The notes below the pieces were generated by a model. The model did no database searches. It saw only the letters and a program-made list of their open reading frames with translations, and was not told the DNA's origin. Of a stretch of 64,000 nucleotides of DNA, positions 32,853 to 41,226 are shown piece by piece. Position 1 is the stretch's first letter. Each line of letters opens with the position of its first letter. The stretch lies in assembly GCA_023411575.1 (NCBI GenBank), contig JAEYOP010000040.1, forward strand, positions 248,001 to 312,000. Reading direction: 5' to 3'. The position numbers and the translations under genes are program-made. This stretch comes from Bacillota bacterium (GTDB lineage Bacteria > Bacillota > Clostridia > Acetivibrionales > DTU013).

Positions 32853-34585
32853 CCTTGTTTGACGGCCCCTGCCGCCCTGTCCCGGAATGCCGGGTCGGCC
32901 AGGAACTTCTCTTCCTGGGCATTGTCGATAAAGGCGGTTTCCACCAGAACGGATGGGGCGTTGGTTTTGCGGCATACGGACAGGTCCTGCTCCTTAATGC
33001 CCCTGTCGGTCAGGCCCAACGCCGCGACAAGCTCTTTCTGGATGAACGCGGCCAGGCTTCTGCTGTTTCCCTGGTTCGCATATACGGGCTTCAGCCGTTC
33101 GGGTTCCGTAAGCACTTCCGTTCCGAAGCCGGTATGCTTCTCGCTGGAATTGCAGTGAATGCTGACAAAAATGGCTGCTGCCGTACTATTGGCTGTCATA
33201 TAATTGGCTACCGTATTATTGGCCGCTGCGGACCGGTTATCGAGAGAAACATAGGTGTCCTCCGAACGCGTCAGCAATACGGAGTATCCGGCCTCTCTCA
33301 AGAGGCTTGAAAGCTTCAGGGCGATTGCCAGGGTGACATCTTTTTCCTTCAGGCCGGAGGGGCCGGAAGCTCCGTCGTCGTATCCTCCGTGGCCCGGGTC
33401 GATAACAACCAGTCCGCCGGCTGAGGAGATACCCGTTTCTGCGCCTCCTGTCCCTACTGCCCCTATTGTCCCTATGGTTCCTATGGCGGAGCCGGTCCCA
33501 TCCCCCGTACCTTCCGTCCCAATTGCGGAACCGGTCTCATTCTTCGTGCCTTCCAGTCCTATTGCGGAGCCGGTCCCATTGTTCGCGCCGTTTTCTCCCG
33601 CTGCGCCGCCGGCGTCGGGCCCGCTTCCGCCATTCGCTCCGTCCGCCCCGGCATCCACGCCGCTTCCGCGGTCAATCTCCCCGCCTCTGGCCATGTTGCC
33701 GCCTGCGGCCGCCGTAGAAGCGGCAGATACATAGCTGCCTGAAATCCAGCCGGTTACCGCGCCTATTGTGACTTTATACCAATTGTTTTCAGAATGCAAA
33801 AATGAAGTGAGCTTTTCGCCCTTGTATACCTTGGCCAAAATGGTGTAATCCGTGTCCGGCCCGGAGCGTATGTTGACAACGGAACTCGTTACCGTAAGCA
33901 AAGCACGCTCCTTTCCGCTGCCGGCAAAAACCCTTGCCCTGTTGATCAGCGCCACTGCTTCGGCCCTTGTAAGATTGCCCTCCGGCCGGAAATACCCCCT
34001 GGGATCCCCGTTCATGATGCCGGCGGCCGCTACGGCGCTTACCTGGCATTTTGCCCATTGGGCGATCAGGCTCCCATCCGCAAAGCCCGTTTCCTCATTT
34101 TCCCCGTCCAGCCCGGCCAGGTTTGCCGTCAGGGCGGCCGCCTCCTGCCTGGACAAAGGCTGGTTCGGATACAACAGTTCGCCCGAATAGATGTCCAGGT
34201 ATCCCGCTTTGATGGCCGAGCGGATGCTCTGGGCAAACCAGTCTCCATCATGGACATCCAGAAAGCCGGAGTTGGGGTCGGTCCCATCCGCCGGCACTGA
34301 AAACGCCTTGTTGAGCATGGAAATAAATTCCGCGCGGGTTACCATAACATCCGGCCGGAAGGTGGCGTCCAGGAATCCCTTTATATATCCGGTGTCAACC
34401 GCTTTTTTTATATCGGCCTGGGCCCAGTGTCCCTGTATGTCGGTAAATTGGATATCCGCCGCCAGCGAACCGGTTCCGTTCAGGAAAGCCGCCAGCACCG
34501 CGAAAAGAAGAAGGCTGGAAAGCCGTTTCTTGCAAAAACGGGCCAAACGGCCCCGGAAAGTGTTTTTTCGTGTCGTATTTGTCAT
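32804..34585 (-). CDS. Cell-wall N-acetylmuramoyl-L-alanine amidase with SLH and SH3 domains
   Basis: The 593-residue secreted protein has a signal peptide (KKRLSSLLLFAVLAAFLNGTGSLAA), three S-layer homology domains (about 45-215; FTDIQGHWAQADIKKAVDTG), a bacterial SH3 domain (about 225-285; NIRSGPDTDYTILAKVYKGE), a low-complexity Gly/Thr/Ala linker with repeats such as GTGSAIG, and a C-terminal Amidase_3 domain. Zinc ligands and the catalytic Glu are visible in VIDPGHGG, FGTEV, FVSIHCNSS and VLVETAFI. It cuts the bond between muramic acid and the peptide stem while anchored to the wall. AGGAG precedes the ATG. Its 3' end is duplicated at 31275. Confidence 0.93.
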   Translation of the reverse strand: MTNTTRKNTFRGRLARFCKKRLSSLLLFAVLAAFLNGTGSLAADIQFTDIQGHWAQADIKKAVDTGYIKGFLDATFRPDVMVTRAEFISMLNKAFSVPADGTDPNSGFLDVHDGDWFAQSIRSAIKAGYLDIYSGELLYPNQPLSRQEAAALTANLAGLDGENEETGFADGSLIAQWAKCQVSAVAAAGIMNGDPRGYFRPEGNLTRAEAVALINRARVFAGSGKERALLTVTSSVVNIRSGPDTDYTILAKVYKGEKLTSFLHSENNWYKVTIGAVTGWISGSYVSAASTAAAGGNMARGGEIDRGSGVDAGADGANGGSGPDAGGAAGENGANNGTGSAIGLEGTKNETGSAIGTEGTGDGTGSAIGTIGTIGAVGTGGAETGISSAGGLVVIDPGHGGYDDGASGPSGLKEKDVTLAIALKLSSLLREAGYSVLLTRSEDTYVSLDNRSAAANNTVANYMTANSTAAAIFVSIHCNSSEKHTGFGTEVLTEPERLKPVYANQGNSRSLAAFIQKELVAALGLTDRGIKEQDLSVCRKTNAPSVLVETAFIDNAQEEKFLADPAFRDRAAGAVKQGIDAYFANLKNGINSP

Positions 34586-34629
34586 TGGAATGCTCCTGCA
34601 ATCTCTTTCGTAAACCGTTTTTTGCTATC

Positions 34630-34660
34630 AAATTCCATTTTACTACAAAAAACTGCAGCA
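34630..34660. repeat. Amidase-upstream copy of the palindromic element
   Basis: 29 of 31 positions match 31387-31417. On the minus strand it sits 45-75 bases before the amidase ATG, where promoter elements are expected. The palindrome is less symmetric in this copy. Confidence 0.7.
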
Positions 34661-34734
34661 GCCTTTTTCTTATATTGAAATTTAACCTTAATGTAACAGG
34701 TTTGTAATAAACGGCATCGGCGCCGCCCATCGGC

Positions 34735-36156
34735 CTATTTCTTCTTTTTCAGGTATTCGCCGATGATTTTGCCCGCAATCGGCGCAGCCGCGGTTCCGCC
34801 GGAGCGCCCCTCATATTCCAGCAGCACGGCGACGGCAATGGAAGGCTCCTCCGCAGGGGCATAGCCGATAAACCAGGAATGCTCCTTGTTTTTTTGCCCG
34901 GCGGAAAGCTCATTTTCCGCGGTCCCCGTTTTCCCGGCGACCTGGATCCCCTTTACCGCCGCTTTTTTCCCCGTCCCTTTTTCCACGACCTGCCGCATCA
35001 TCTGTCCCACCGCGGCCGCCGTCTCCCGGTCCGTCACCCGGAAAAGCTCCGCAGGCTTGTTCTCTTTAATGACGGTTCCTTTAGGCGAAACCACCCTGCT
35101 GACCAGCGTCGGCTGCATCATTACGCCGCCGTTGGCGAAGGAAGCCGCGATCAACGCCATGTGGAGCGGGCTGACCAGCAGCCTGCCCTGGCCGATCCCG
35201 GCCGCGGCCAGGTCCGTTTCCCCCATTTGCTTGTAGGGGAACAAGCTCCTGCTTACCGGTACGTCAAAGGGGATTTCCCTATTCATGCCGATTCTGCCGG
35301 CCATATCTTTCAGCCGGTCCTCTCCGAGCTCCACTCCAACCTGGGAATAGATTACATTACTCGAATGGGCCAGCGCTTCCGCCAGACCGATCTCTCCATA
35401 GGCCTGGCCGTTTTCATTGGAAAAGGTCTTGCCGTCGATGACCACCTTCCCCTTGTCCTCCCACTTCCGGCCCTCCAGTCCTTTTTCAACTGCAAGAGCG
35501 GCAGTGACCGCCTTATAAGTGGATCCCGGCGCATAGAGGCCCCTGGTGGCTCTTGGGAGAAAAGGGCTGTCGGAAGATTCCGTCATATCCTGCCAGTTGG
35601 CCTCCAGGCTTTTTTCATTCGGATCGTAATCCGGCTTGCTGACCAGGGCCAGAATCTCACCCGTTTTGGGATCAACGGCCACAATCGCCCCTTTTTTCCC
35701 TTTCAGCAGTTTTTCCCCGAGCTGCTGCAAGGAATGGTCCAGGGTAGTGTAAACCCCGTTTCCGCTTTGCGGGGCTTTGTCCGATAGGCTGAAGGCATGA
35801 ATTGCCTTGCTGTACTCATCCAGCCCGAGCAGATAGTTGTTGTAGGTCAACTCCAGAAGCGACCTGCCGTATACCCCTGAATTATAGCCTATAACCTGGC
35901 TGTACAGGTTTCCATAAGGATACACTCTTCCCTGGTGCTCGCCCTGCATGACGCTTTTGGCCAGAACAGTTCCGTTCCTGTCGTATATGGCGCCCCGCAG
36001 GATCTTTTCCTCGTCAAGCTGCTGCCTCCTGTTATAGGAACTCACCGCGTATCCGGGTCCGGTAAAGATCCCGAAATAGGTCAGGTACCCTACCAGTATG
36101 AAAAAGAGAAGGCAAATGGAAATCAAAACATTTATGATTTTCCTGTTTTCATCCAT
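34735..36156 (-). CDS. Class B penicillin-binding protein (PbpA/FtsI-like transpeptidase)
   Basis: The 473-residue protein has one N-terminal membrane helix (residues 8-30), a short dimerisation region and a transpeptidase domain with all three active-site motifs: SXXK in PGSTYKAVTAA, SXN in AHSSNVIYS and KTG in VAGKTGTAEN. It cross-links peptidoglycan at the outer face of the membrane. At 473 residues it is short for class B enzymes, similar to mycobacterial PbpA and clostridial relatives encoded with FHA and RodA proteins. The ATG overlaps the FtsW/RodA gene by eight bases, so the transpeptidase and glycosyltransferase are made together. Confidence 0.93.
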   Translation of the reverse strand: MDENRKIINVLISICLLFFILVGYLTYFGIFTGPGYAVSSYNRRQQLDEEKILRGAIYDRNGTVLAKSVMQGEHQGRVYPYGNLYSQVIGYNSGVYGRSLLELTYNNYLLGLDEYSKAIHAFSLSDKAPQSGNGVYTTLDHSLQQLGEKLLKGKKGAIVAVDPKTGEILALVSKPDYDPNEKSLEANWQDMTESSDSPFLPRATRGLYAPGSTYKAVTAALAVEKGLEGRKWEDKGKVVIDGKTFSNENGQAYGEIGLAEALAHSSNVIYSQVGVELGEDRLKDMAGRIGMNREIPFDVPVSRSLFPYKQMGETDLAAAGIGQGRLLVSPLHMALIAASFANGGVMMQPTLVSRVVSPKGTVIKENKPAELFRVTDRETAAAVGQMMRQVVEKGTGKKAAVKGIQVAGKTGTAENELSAGQKNKEHSWFIGYAPAEEPSIAVAVLLEYEGRSGGTAAAPIAGKIIGEYLKKKK

Positions 36157-37618
36157 TCCCGCTGCCCTCCCCGCTTTGTTCCAAGCCTTCTTCCCTGCTT
36201 TCCTCTAAGCTTTGTTCTGGACTTTGTTCCAAGCTTTCTTCCCTGCCTTCTTTCCCGCTTTCTTCTAAGCTCTCTCCTACTTTTTCTTCTATGTTGTCTG
36301 TCCTGCTATCTTCTCCCGTTCCCCCCTCTTCCGCTCCTGCTGCCTCCCGCTTTCCTCCGGCCTCCCGGAGCTCCGGGCGAAGCGCGGAAACGGCCTGCAG
36401 CATCCCGAGGGCCGCAAAGCTGGATACCAGCGAGCTGCCCCCGTAGCTGACAAAAGGAAGCGTAATCCCCGTAAGGGGGATCAGCTTGATCACGCCGCCG
36501 ATGATGATGAAGGTCTGGATGCCGAACATCACCGAAATGCCCAGGGACAGGATTTTATAGAAGCGATCCTCCCGACCGAGTCCGATTTTGACGCCCCGGT
36601 AAAACAGGATGAAATACAGCAGAATTACCGCTATGCCGCTCATGATGCCCAGTTCCTCGCAAATTGCGGAAAAGATGAAGTCCGTGTCCACCGCAGGAAT
36701 CAAATCCGGCCTGCCGGAAGCGATGCCCGATCCGAGAAAGCCGCCGGAGCCGATGGCAAACAGGGATTGAAGGATCTGATATCCCTTCCCCGACGCGTCG
36801 GACCACGGATTCAGCCACATATCCACCCGGACCCGGATATGGGGGATGAAAAAATAGCCGGACAGCGCGACCGGTATGCTGCATGCCGCATTCAGCAGCA
36901 GGAACGGCCGGCTGCTGTCGCAGACATAGAGAATGATCAGATAGAGTATAAAAAACAGGGCGACAGTTCCCCATTCCCGCTGCAAGACCAACAGCAGCAC
37001 ATTCACGAACGTGACGGCCATCAGGAAAAGCCTGTTCTGTATCCCCGGATCCAATCGTTTCAGGCCGGGGAGCCGGATCATGCCCAGGTCCCGGTCCTTG
37101 AAAAAACAGGCCAGGAAAAGAAGGAAAAGAATTTTCGACAGTTCCGACAATTGAAAGCTGTGTCCCCCCACAATGACCCAGTTCGTTGCGCCGTTGATTT
37201 TTCTGCCGAAGATCAGCGTCGCCATATTGAGGAGAATGGTCCCCGCCGCATAAAATAGCCCCAGCCTGTCCCAGAAGGAAAGACGGGTAAACAGAAAAAA
37301 GGCGGAAAAAAACAGGACGATGCCCGCCGCAAACCAGATCAGTTGCTTTCCGCCGGCTTCCGCATCCAGCCTGCTGATCATGAGAAGTCCGATGCTGAAG
37401 AGCATGGAGACGATCAGGAAAAGGTATTCGTCCCCTAGCCCGAAGCCGGCAATCAGGTAATAAACCGTACAGATCATTGCCGTGACCAGGAGAAACATGA
37501 GAAACGCATTCTGGCCGGAGGACTTCCCGTAAAAATAAAGAACCGCATATGCGGCCAGGTTTGCCGCCATGACCAGATTGACCGGACGTTTGTAGGTAAG
37601 TGCTCCGAACATATCCAT
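36149..37618 (-). CDS. FtsW/RodA/SpoVE-family peptidoglycan polymerase
   Basis: The 489-residue membrane protein has about ten or more helices and SEDS-family hallmarks: INGATNWVIVGGHSFQLSELSKI, REWGTVALFF, and PLTGITLPFVSYGGSSLVSSF near the end. It polymerises glycan strands from lipid II in partnership with the class B PBP encoded next. The C-terminal 70 residues form an unusual cytoplasmic tail of Glu/Ser/Gly with degenerate LEESxE/LEQSxE repeats. ATG 37618 directly follows GAGGG; ATG 37612 is an equally plausible start. Confidence 0.93.
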   Translation of the reverse strand: MDMFGALTYKRPVNLVMAANLAAYAVLYFYGKSSGQNAFLMFLLVTAMICTVYYLIAGFGLGDEYLFLIVSMLFSIGLLMISRLDAEAGGKQLIWFAAGIVLFFSAFFLFTRLSFWDRLGLFYAAGTILLNMATLIFGRKINGATNWVIVGGHSFQLSELSKILFLLFLACFFKDRDLGMIRLPGLKRLDPGIQNRLFLMAVTFVNVLLLVLQREWGTVALFFILYLIILYVCDSSRPFLLLNAACSIPVALSGYFFIPHIRVRVDMWLNPWSDASGKGYQILQSLFAIGSGGFLGSGIASGRPDLIPAVDTDFIFSAICEELGIMSGIAVILLYFILFYRGVKIGLGREDRFYKILSLGISVMFGIQTFIIIGGVIKLIPLTGITLPFVSYGGSSLVSSFAALGMLQAVSALRPELREAGGKREAAGAEEGGTGEDSRTDNIEEKVGESLEESGKEGREESLEQSPEQSLEESREEGLEQSGEGSGNG

Positions 37619-37627
37619 CCCTCGCCT

Positions 37628-38080
37628 CTATACCCCGCCGGGCGCATCCATAAAAAGAAATTCGATATCGCCCACCCGGATTTTGTCGCCGTCCGCCAGA
37701 ACAGTCCCCGCGCCCTTTTCCAGGCGGTTTCCGTTTAAATAGGTGCCGTTCCGGCTGTTCTGGTCGGCAAGAAATATCCGGCCGTCCCGGGCTTCAAAGG
37801 CTGCATGCCGTTTTGACAGAAAAGGATCGCCCAGCACAATGTCATTGTCGGGCGATCGGCCGATCGAAAGGCTTTTATCCAGCGTATAGGCCTCCTCGAT
37901 TTTAAAATCCAGGCTTTCCCTTTTATTCAGAAGCTTCAGGTAGGGATGGTTTCCCTCCTTCCGGCTTCTTGAATTCATGGACCGGATATCAAGATAGATC
38001 ATCCGCATGATGCCGAATATGAACAAGTATATAATCAGCACAAAAATATACTTGACTATATAGGAAATCGTTTCAAACAT
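37628..38080 (-). CDS. Membrane-anchored FHA-domain protein
   Basis: The 150-residue protein has an N-terminal membrane helix (about 8-28) and a C-terminal FHA domain (about 70-145) with the phosphothreonine-binding pattern LSIGRSPDNDIVLGDPFLSKRHA and DQNSRNGTYLNG. FHA domains read Ser/Thr phosphorylation by Hanks-type kinases; in actinobacteria and clostridia a similar gene heads the rodA-pbpA operon and tunes wall synthesis. ATG 38080 is chosen because GGTGAT precedes it; GTG 38092 lies in that site. The FtsW/RodA gene follows by nine bases. Confidence 0.9.
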   Translation of the reverse strand: MFETISYIVKYIFVLIIYLFIFGIMRMIYLDIRSMNSRSRKEGNHPYLKLLNKRESLDFKIEEAYTLDKSLSIGRSPDNDIVLGDPFLSKRHAAFEARDGRIFLADQNSRNGTYLNGNRLEKGAGTVLADGDKIRVGDIEFLFMDAPGGV

Positions 38081-38112
38081 GCCTATCACCAATTAATACT
38101 ATACCACTTCCG

Positions 38113-39129
38113 TCATTTCTCTTCAACCGGCTCCGACGCGGAAAAAGCGCCGCTCTGGATGATTTTATCAACCTCCTCGAAGCCTTCGGGGAAAGCGAAG
38201 TTGTACCGGGCCGGCAGCGCAAAGACATATTTGCTGTTGCGTCCCAGCTCCGAAGGCCCCACGGGAGCCGCGCCAATGTGGAACTGATCCTGCTGCAGCC
38301 GGTTCCACTGGTCCAGTGTGAATACCATTACGGGAATATCCTGCCGCGGCTTTTCGTTCGTCCACTGCGGATGACGGATCGATAGCCGCGGGCCTGTTTC
38401 AGCCACCTTCTCGTTTGCATCTGCAACGGTCGTGCCTTCCCACTGTTCCGAAAGGATCGAATATCCCTCCCAACTGGAAGGCAGAGCAAAGCGGAAGCCG
38501 TACCGGTCGTTTTTGTAAACAATGGAGTCCACGTAGGGCTCCATTTTAACATCGCTTATCCGCCATTGGTCTTCCTGTTTCTTTACCGTCAAGGTGACAG
38601 GCCGCCGTGCAGCCGCTCCCGTACCGGGCTTTTCGGCGCTGGTGATTTCAACGATTTCGACTTTGACCTGATAAGCGTTCTCCGCATCTTTTACAATAGA
38701 AAAGATTTCAATGCGGTCCGGCCAGGGACTTGAAGTAAGCCTTCCCGGGGCGTTGAGGGGATCGTTCGCCCATTTGTCCAGGAGTTCCGGAAGCACGTAC
38801 TTTCCGTAGCTTTCCTGCATGCTCTTTTTTATCGTATCCGACGGGGCAAGCAGGGACACCATTTGCAGCTTGCTGCCGAAATCCTTTATAAGCTTGGTTA
38901 CTTTCTCTTCTTCATTTTCCTTATCTTGCGCTTGTACTACGGTATCCTGCTGCTGGACTGCCGTATTCTGCTCCTGTGCCGCTGTACCTTGCCCCTGTTC
39001 GTTACCTTGCTGCTGCGCGTCCGAAGATTGCGCCGGAGCTATAGCCTGCGCTGCATCCGCTTTCCCGGTACAACCGTAAAGTTGAATGCTAACTATTATA
39101 CTAAATAAAAAAATCAATGCTTTTTTCAT
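38113..39129 (-). CDS. Lipoprotein of unknown function at the head of the wall operon
   Basis: The 338-residue protein has a lipoprotein signal peptide (FLFSIIVSIQLYGC, Cys at about residue 20) and a Gln/Ala-rich linker with repeats of the type QxQDTxVQ (residues 25-75). The folded part that follows has FGFRFALPSSWEGYSI resembling PsbP-like or DUF-type surface domains. It would sit on the outer face of the membrane. Only 32 bases separate it from the FHA gene, so it is likely the first gene of the FHA-FtsW-PBP operon. AGGAGGG precedes the ATG. The function is unknown. Confidence 0.82.
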   Translation of the reverse strand: MKKALIFLFSIIVSIQLYGCTGKADAAQAIAPAQSSDAQQQGNEQGQGTAAQEQNTAVQQQDTVVQAQDKENEEEKVTKLIKDFGSKLQMVSLLAPSDTIKKSMQESYGKYVLPELLDKWANDPLNAPGRLTSSPWPDRIEIFSIVKDAENAYQVKVEIVEITSAEKPGTGAAARRPVTLTVKKQEDQWRISDVKMEPYVDSIVYKNDRYGFRFALPSSWEGYSILSEQWEGTTVADANEKVAETGPRLSIRHPQWTNEKPRQDIPVMVFTLDQWNRLQQDQFHIGAAPVGPSELGRNSKYVFALPARYNFAFPEGFEEVDKIIQSGAFSASEPVEEK

Positions 39130-39221
39130 CGGAGCCCTCCTAATGACTTCCGTCCTGAATAGTGATCTTTATTTCTTTATTATTTGACGAATGTGCGGAA
39201 TATTTTGTTCTGCGGCAAAAT

Positions 39222-39257
39222 AAAAAAGCCCCTTGCAGATATTCCTGCAAAAGGACT
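39222..39257 (-). terminator. Rho-independent terminator of the second sugar operon
   Basis: On the minus strand AGTCCTTTTGCAG and CTGCAAGGGGCT pair around a six-base loop with one mismatch and one bulge, followed by TTTTTTATTTT. It stands 20 bases after the dehydrogenase stop. Confidence 0.8.
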
Positions 39258-39276
39258 TTTCAAACAATCGCGATTC

Positions 39277-40308
39277 TTACGCATTTTCCAGCAATTCGGC
39301 GGGAGAGACCGGTTTCATCCGCTTTGCGGATTCATACATAGCCCTCAGAACAGCAAGGGATCGAAGCCCTTCCTCTCCGTCCGCGGGCATCGTTTCCCCC
39401 AGCCGGATTGCACGGGCAAACCGCACTGTTGCCGATGTCAGATCCACACCGCTCTCCGGCGGGGCTTCCTGCCATTTCCCATCCAGAAACCATTTTTCCG
39501 TTCCCTCGCTGTCACAAACCACTGCTCCCCTGGTCCCATGGATTTCTTCCCTGAAGTACCACCCGCCCGGCGTCCAGCAGGTAGTGCATCTGAAAGCGGC
39601 AACAGCCCCGTCCCTATAATTCCATACTGCAATTCCGAGGTCCTCCGCTTCAATTGCATGATTCTGTTTCCAGGTCTTCGCTTCCACCGTATCCGGCATG
39701 CCAAGCAGCCAATACAATACGTCTATTTCATGAATTCCCTGGTTGGACATGGCTCCGCCGCCGTCCAGAGCCCAGGTTCCCCTCCAGCCGCCGCGTTCTT
39801 TGAAATATTCGTCCGTGCGCAGCACCTTCAGGGACACGTCCGCCAAAAGAATTTTTCCCAGGAGTCCCTGCTCGATTGCCTGCCGCATGCGTTGCGCAGA
39901 TTCGCTGGTATGCCGCTTGTCAAAATCCACCGCCAGCTTGACTCTGTTTTTTACTGAAGCTTCCACCATACTCTTTGCAGCCTTCAGATCCGCCTCCAGC
40001 GGCTTGGTGGAAAGTACATGCTTGCCGGCATTCATGGCATCCACTGCTATCCGGGCATGATTGCCCGTTTCCGTTACAACATAGACAACCTCAATTTCCG
40101 GATTGGACAAAAGCTCCCTGTAATCGGCCGTCCAAGGCACTGCGTATTTCTCACTGCTCTCCCTGCCCCTTCCGGCATCAATATCGCATACCGACACCAG
40201 CTTGACAGGCAATCCCTTTCCCGATTCCTCCCTGATCTGCCGGGCGCGGTCCTCTCCCTTCCCCAGGCCGATTACTCCATAGCCTACAGGTTTTATATCT
40301 GTACTCAT
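39277..40308 (-). CDS. Gfo/Idh/MocA-family oxidoreductase
   Basis: The 343-residue NAD(P)-dependent dehydrogenase has a Rossmann domain (VGYGVIGLGKGEDRARQIREE), the family motif STKPLEAD (Lys of the EKP-type motif) and the catalytic-region GIHEIDVLYWLLG, followed by an open-faced beta-sheet domain. It oxidises a sugar, inositol or sugar-acid. The gene is last in the operon with a sugar isomerase and the URO-D-family gene, so it probably performs a catabolic redox step on the imported sugar. GGGGTG precedes the ATG. Confidence 0.9.
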   Translation of the reverse strand: MSTDIKPVGYGVIGLGKGEDRARQIREESGKGLPVKLVSVCDIDAGRGRESSEKYAVPWTADYRELLSNPEIEVVYVVTETGNHARIAVDAMNAGKHVLSTKPLEADLKAAKSMVEASVKNRVKLAVDFDKRHTSESAQRMRQAIEQGLLGKILLADVSLKVLRTDEYFKERGGWRGTWALDGGGAMSNQGIHEIDVLYWLLGMPDTVEAKTWKQNHAIEAEDLGIAVWNYRDGAVAAFRCTTCWTPGGWYFREEIHGTRGAVVCDSEGTEKWFLDGKWQEAPPESGVDLTSATVRFARAIRLGETMPADGEEGLRSLAVLRAMYESAKRMKPVSPAELLENA

Positions 40309-40337
40309 TATTTATTCACCCCACTGTTTTCAGCGAA

Positions 40338-41180
40338 TCACATAACTTGTATGCCGTTCTGATTCTTGCGCACCAAATCCGTAACATAGGCTACCAATCT
40401 GCGGTTGACTTCCATATCGCCTATTTTGTCCGTCAATTCCTTCACCTCATGTGCATGGGTTTCCACACTGACCGGTCCGCGATACCCGATTCGCTTCAGT
40501 TCCTCCAGCACCATTGCCCACGGCAATACCGGCCCGGCTTCGGGCAGGGCCATTTGAGCCTTTACGTGTATGACTTTGGAGATGGGTGCGATTGCCTTGA
40601 TATACGCCTGCTCCGAGCCATATCCCTCCGCTTCCTCCTTCCAGTCATTATGAGGGTCCCAGGCCAGATAAGCCTTACCGCCGCCCAGCGAATCCATTAC
40701 AGCAAGGATTTCCCTTATACGCGCCCCGCAGTTTTCAAAAGCTACTGTCAACCCGCCTGCATTCGCGCGCTCCACCAAAGGCCGCGTAAGCTCCATGACC
40801 CTTTCCATCACAGGCCCTTCCAGCCGTATACCATCCGTTCTGTAACGCCCCTGCCAGAAATGGAAGCAGCGCAGCAGCCTGCACTCCAATACCTCAGATG
40901 CTGCCAGAAGATTCTCCAGCTTGACATGCTGTTCCTTTATTGCCGCGGCATCTGTCGGCAGGTGCACCTTCGCTATGGAAGACTCCATGCAGCCTACCTT
41001 CAGCCCGGCCTTATCCAGCAGCCTCCTGACTTCGAGGATTTCATCCCGGTTCATGTCCTCCAGGGCTTTCCCGAAAATTTTTCCCCGCAGATCGACATAT
41101 TCCAGTCCCCAGGCCTTAAAGCGGGGAATCGCCTCTACGAGATCCAGGCCCAATTCGTCGGAAAATATGGATACGTACAT
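40338..41180 (-). CDS. Sugar phosphate isomerase/epimerase (TIM barrel)
   Basis: The 280-residue protein belongs to the xylose-isomerase-like TIM-barrel family. Typical segments are LVEAIPRFKAWGLEYVDLRGK, metal-ligand regions VAFENCGAR, LAWDPHNDW, VIHVKAQ and GPVSVETHAHE. Members isomerise or epimerise sugars and inositols with a divalent metal. I chose ATG 41180 because GGAG lies nine bases before it; ATG 41189 touches that site and TTG 41195 lies within it. It is cotranscribed with the dehydrogenase (29-base gap). Confidence 0.87.
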   Translation of the reverse strand: MYVSIFSDELGLDLVEAIPRFKAWGLEYVDLRGKIFGKALEDMNRDEILEVRRLLDKAGLKVGCMESSIAKVHLPTDAAAIKEQHVKLENLLAASEVLECRLLRCFHFWQGRYRTDGIRLEGPVMERVMELTRPLVERANAGGLTVAFENCGARIREILAVMDSLGGGKAYLAWDPHNDWKEEAEGYGSEQAYIKAIAPISKVIHVKAQMALPEAGPVLPWAMVLEELKRIGYRGPVSVETHAHEVKELTDKIGDMEVNRRLVAYVTDLVRKNQNGIQVM

Positions 41181-41226
41181 TCTTTTCATCTCCAATCTGA
41201 AATCATTTTTGGCATGTATATGTTTT

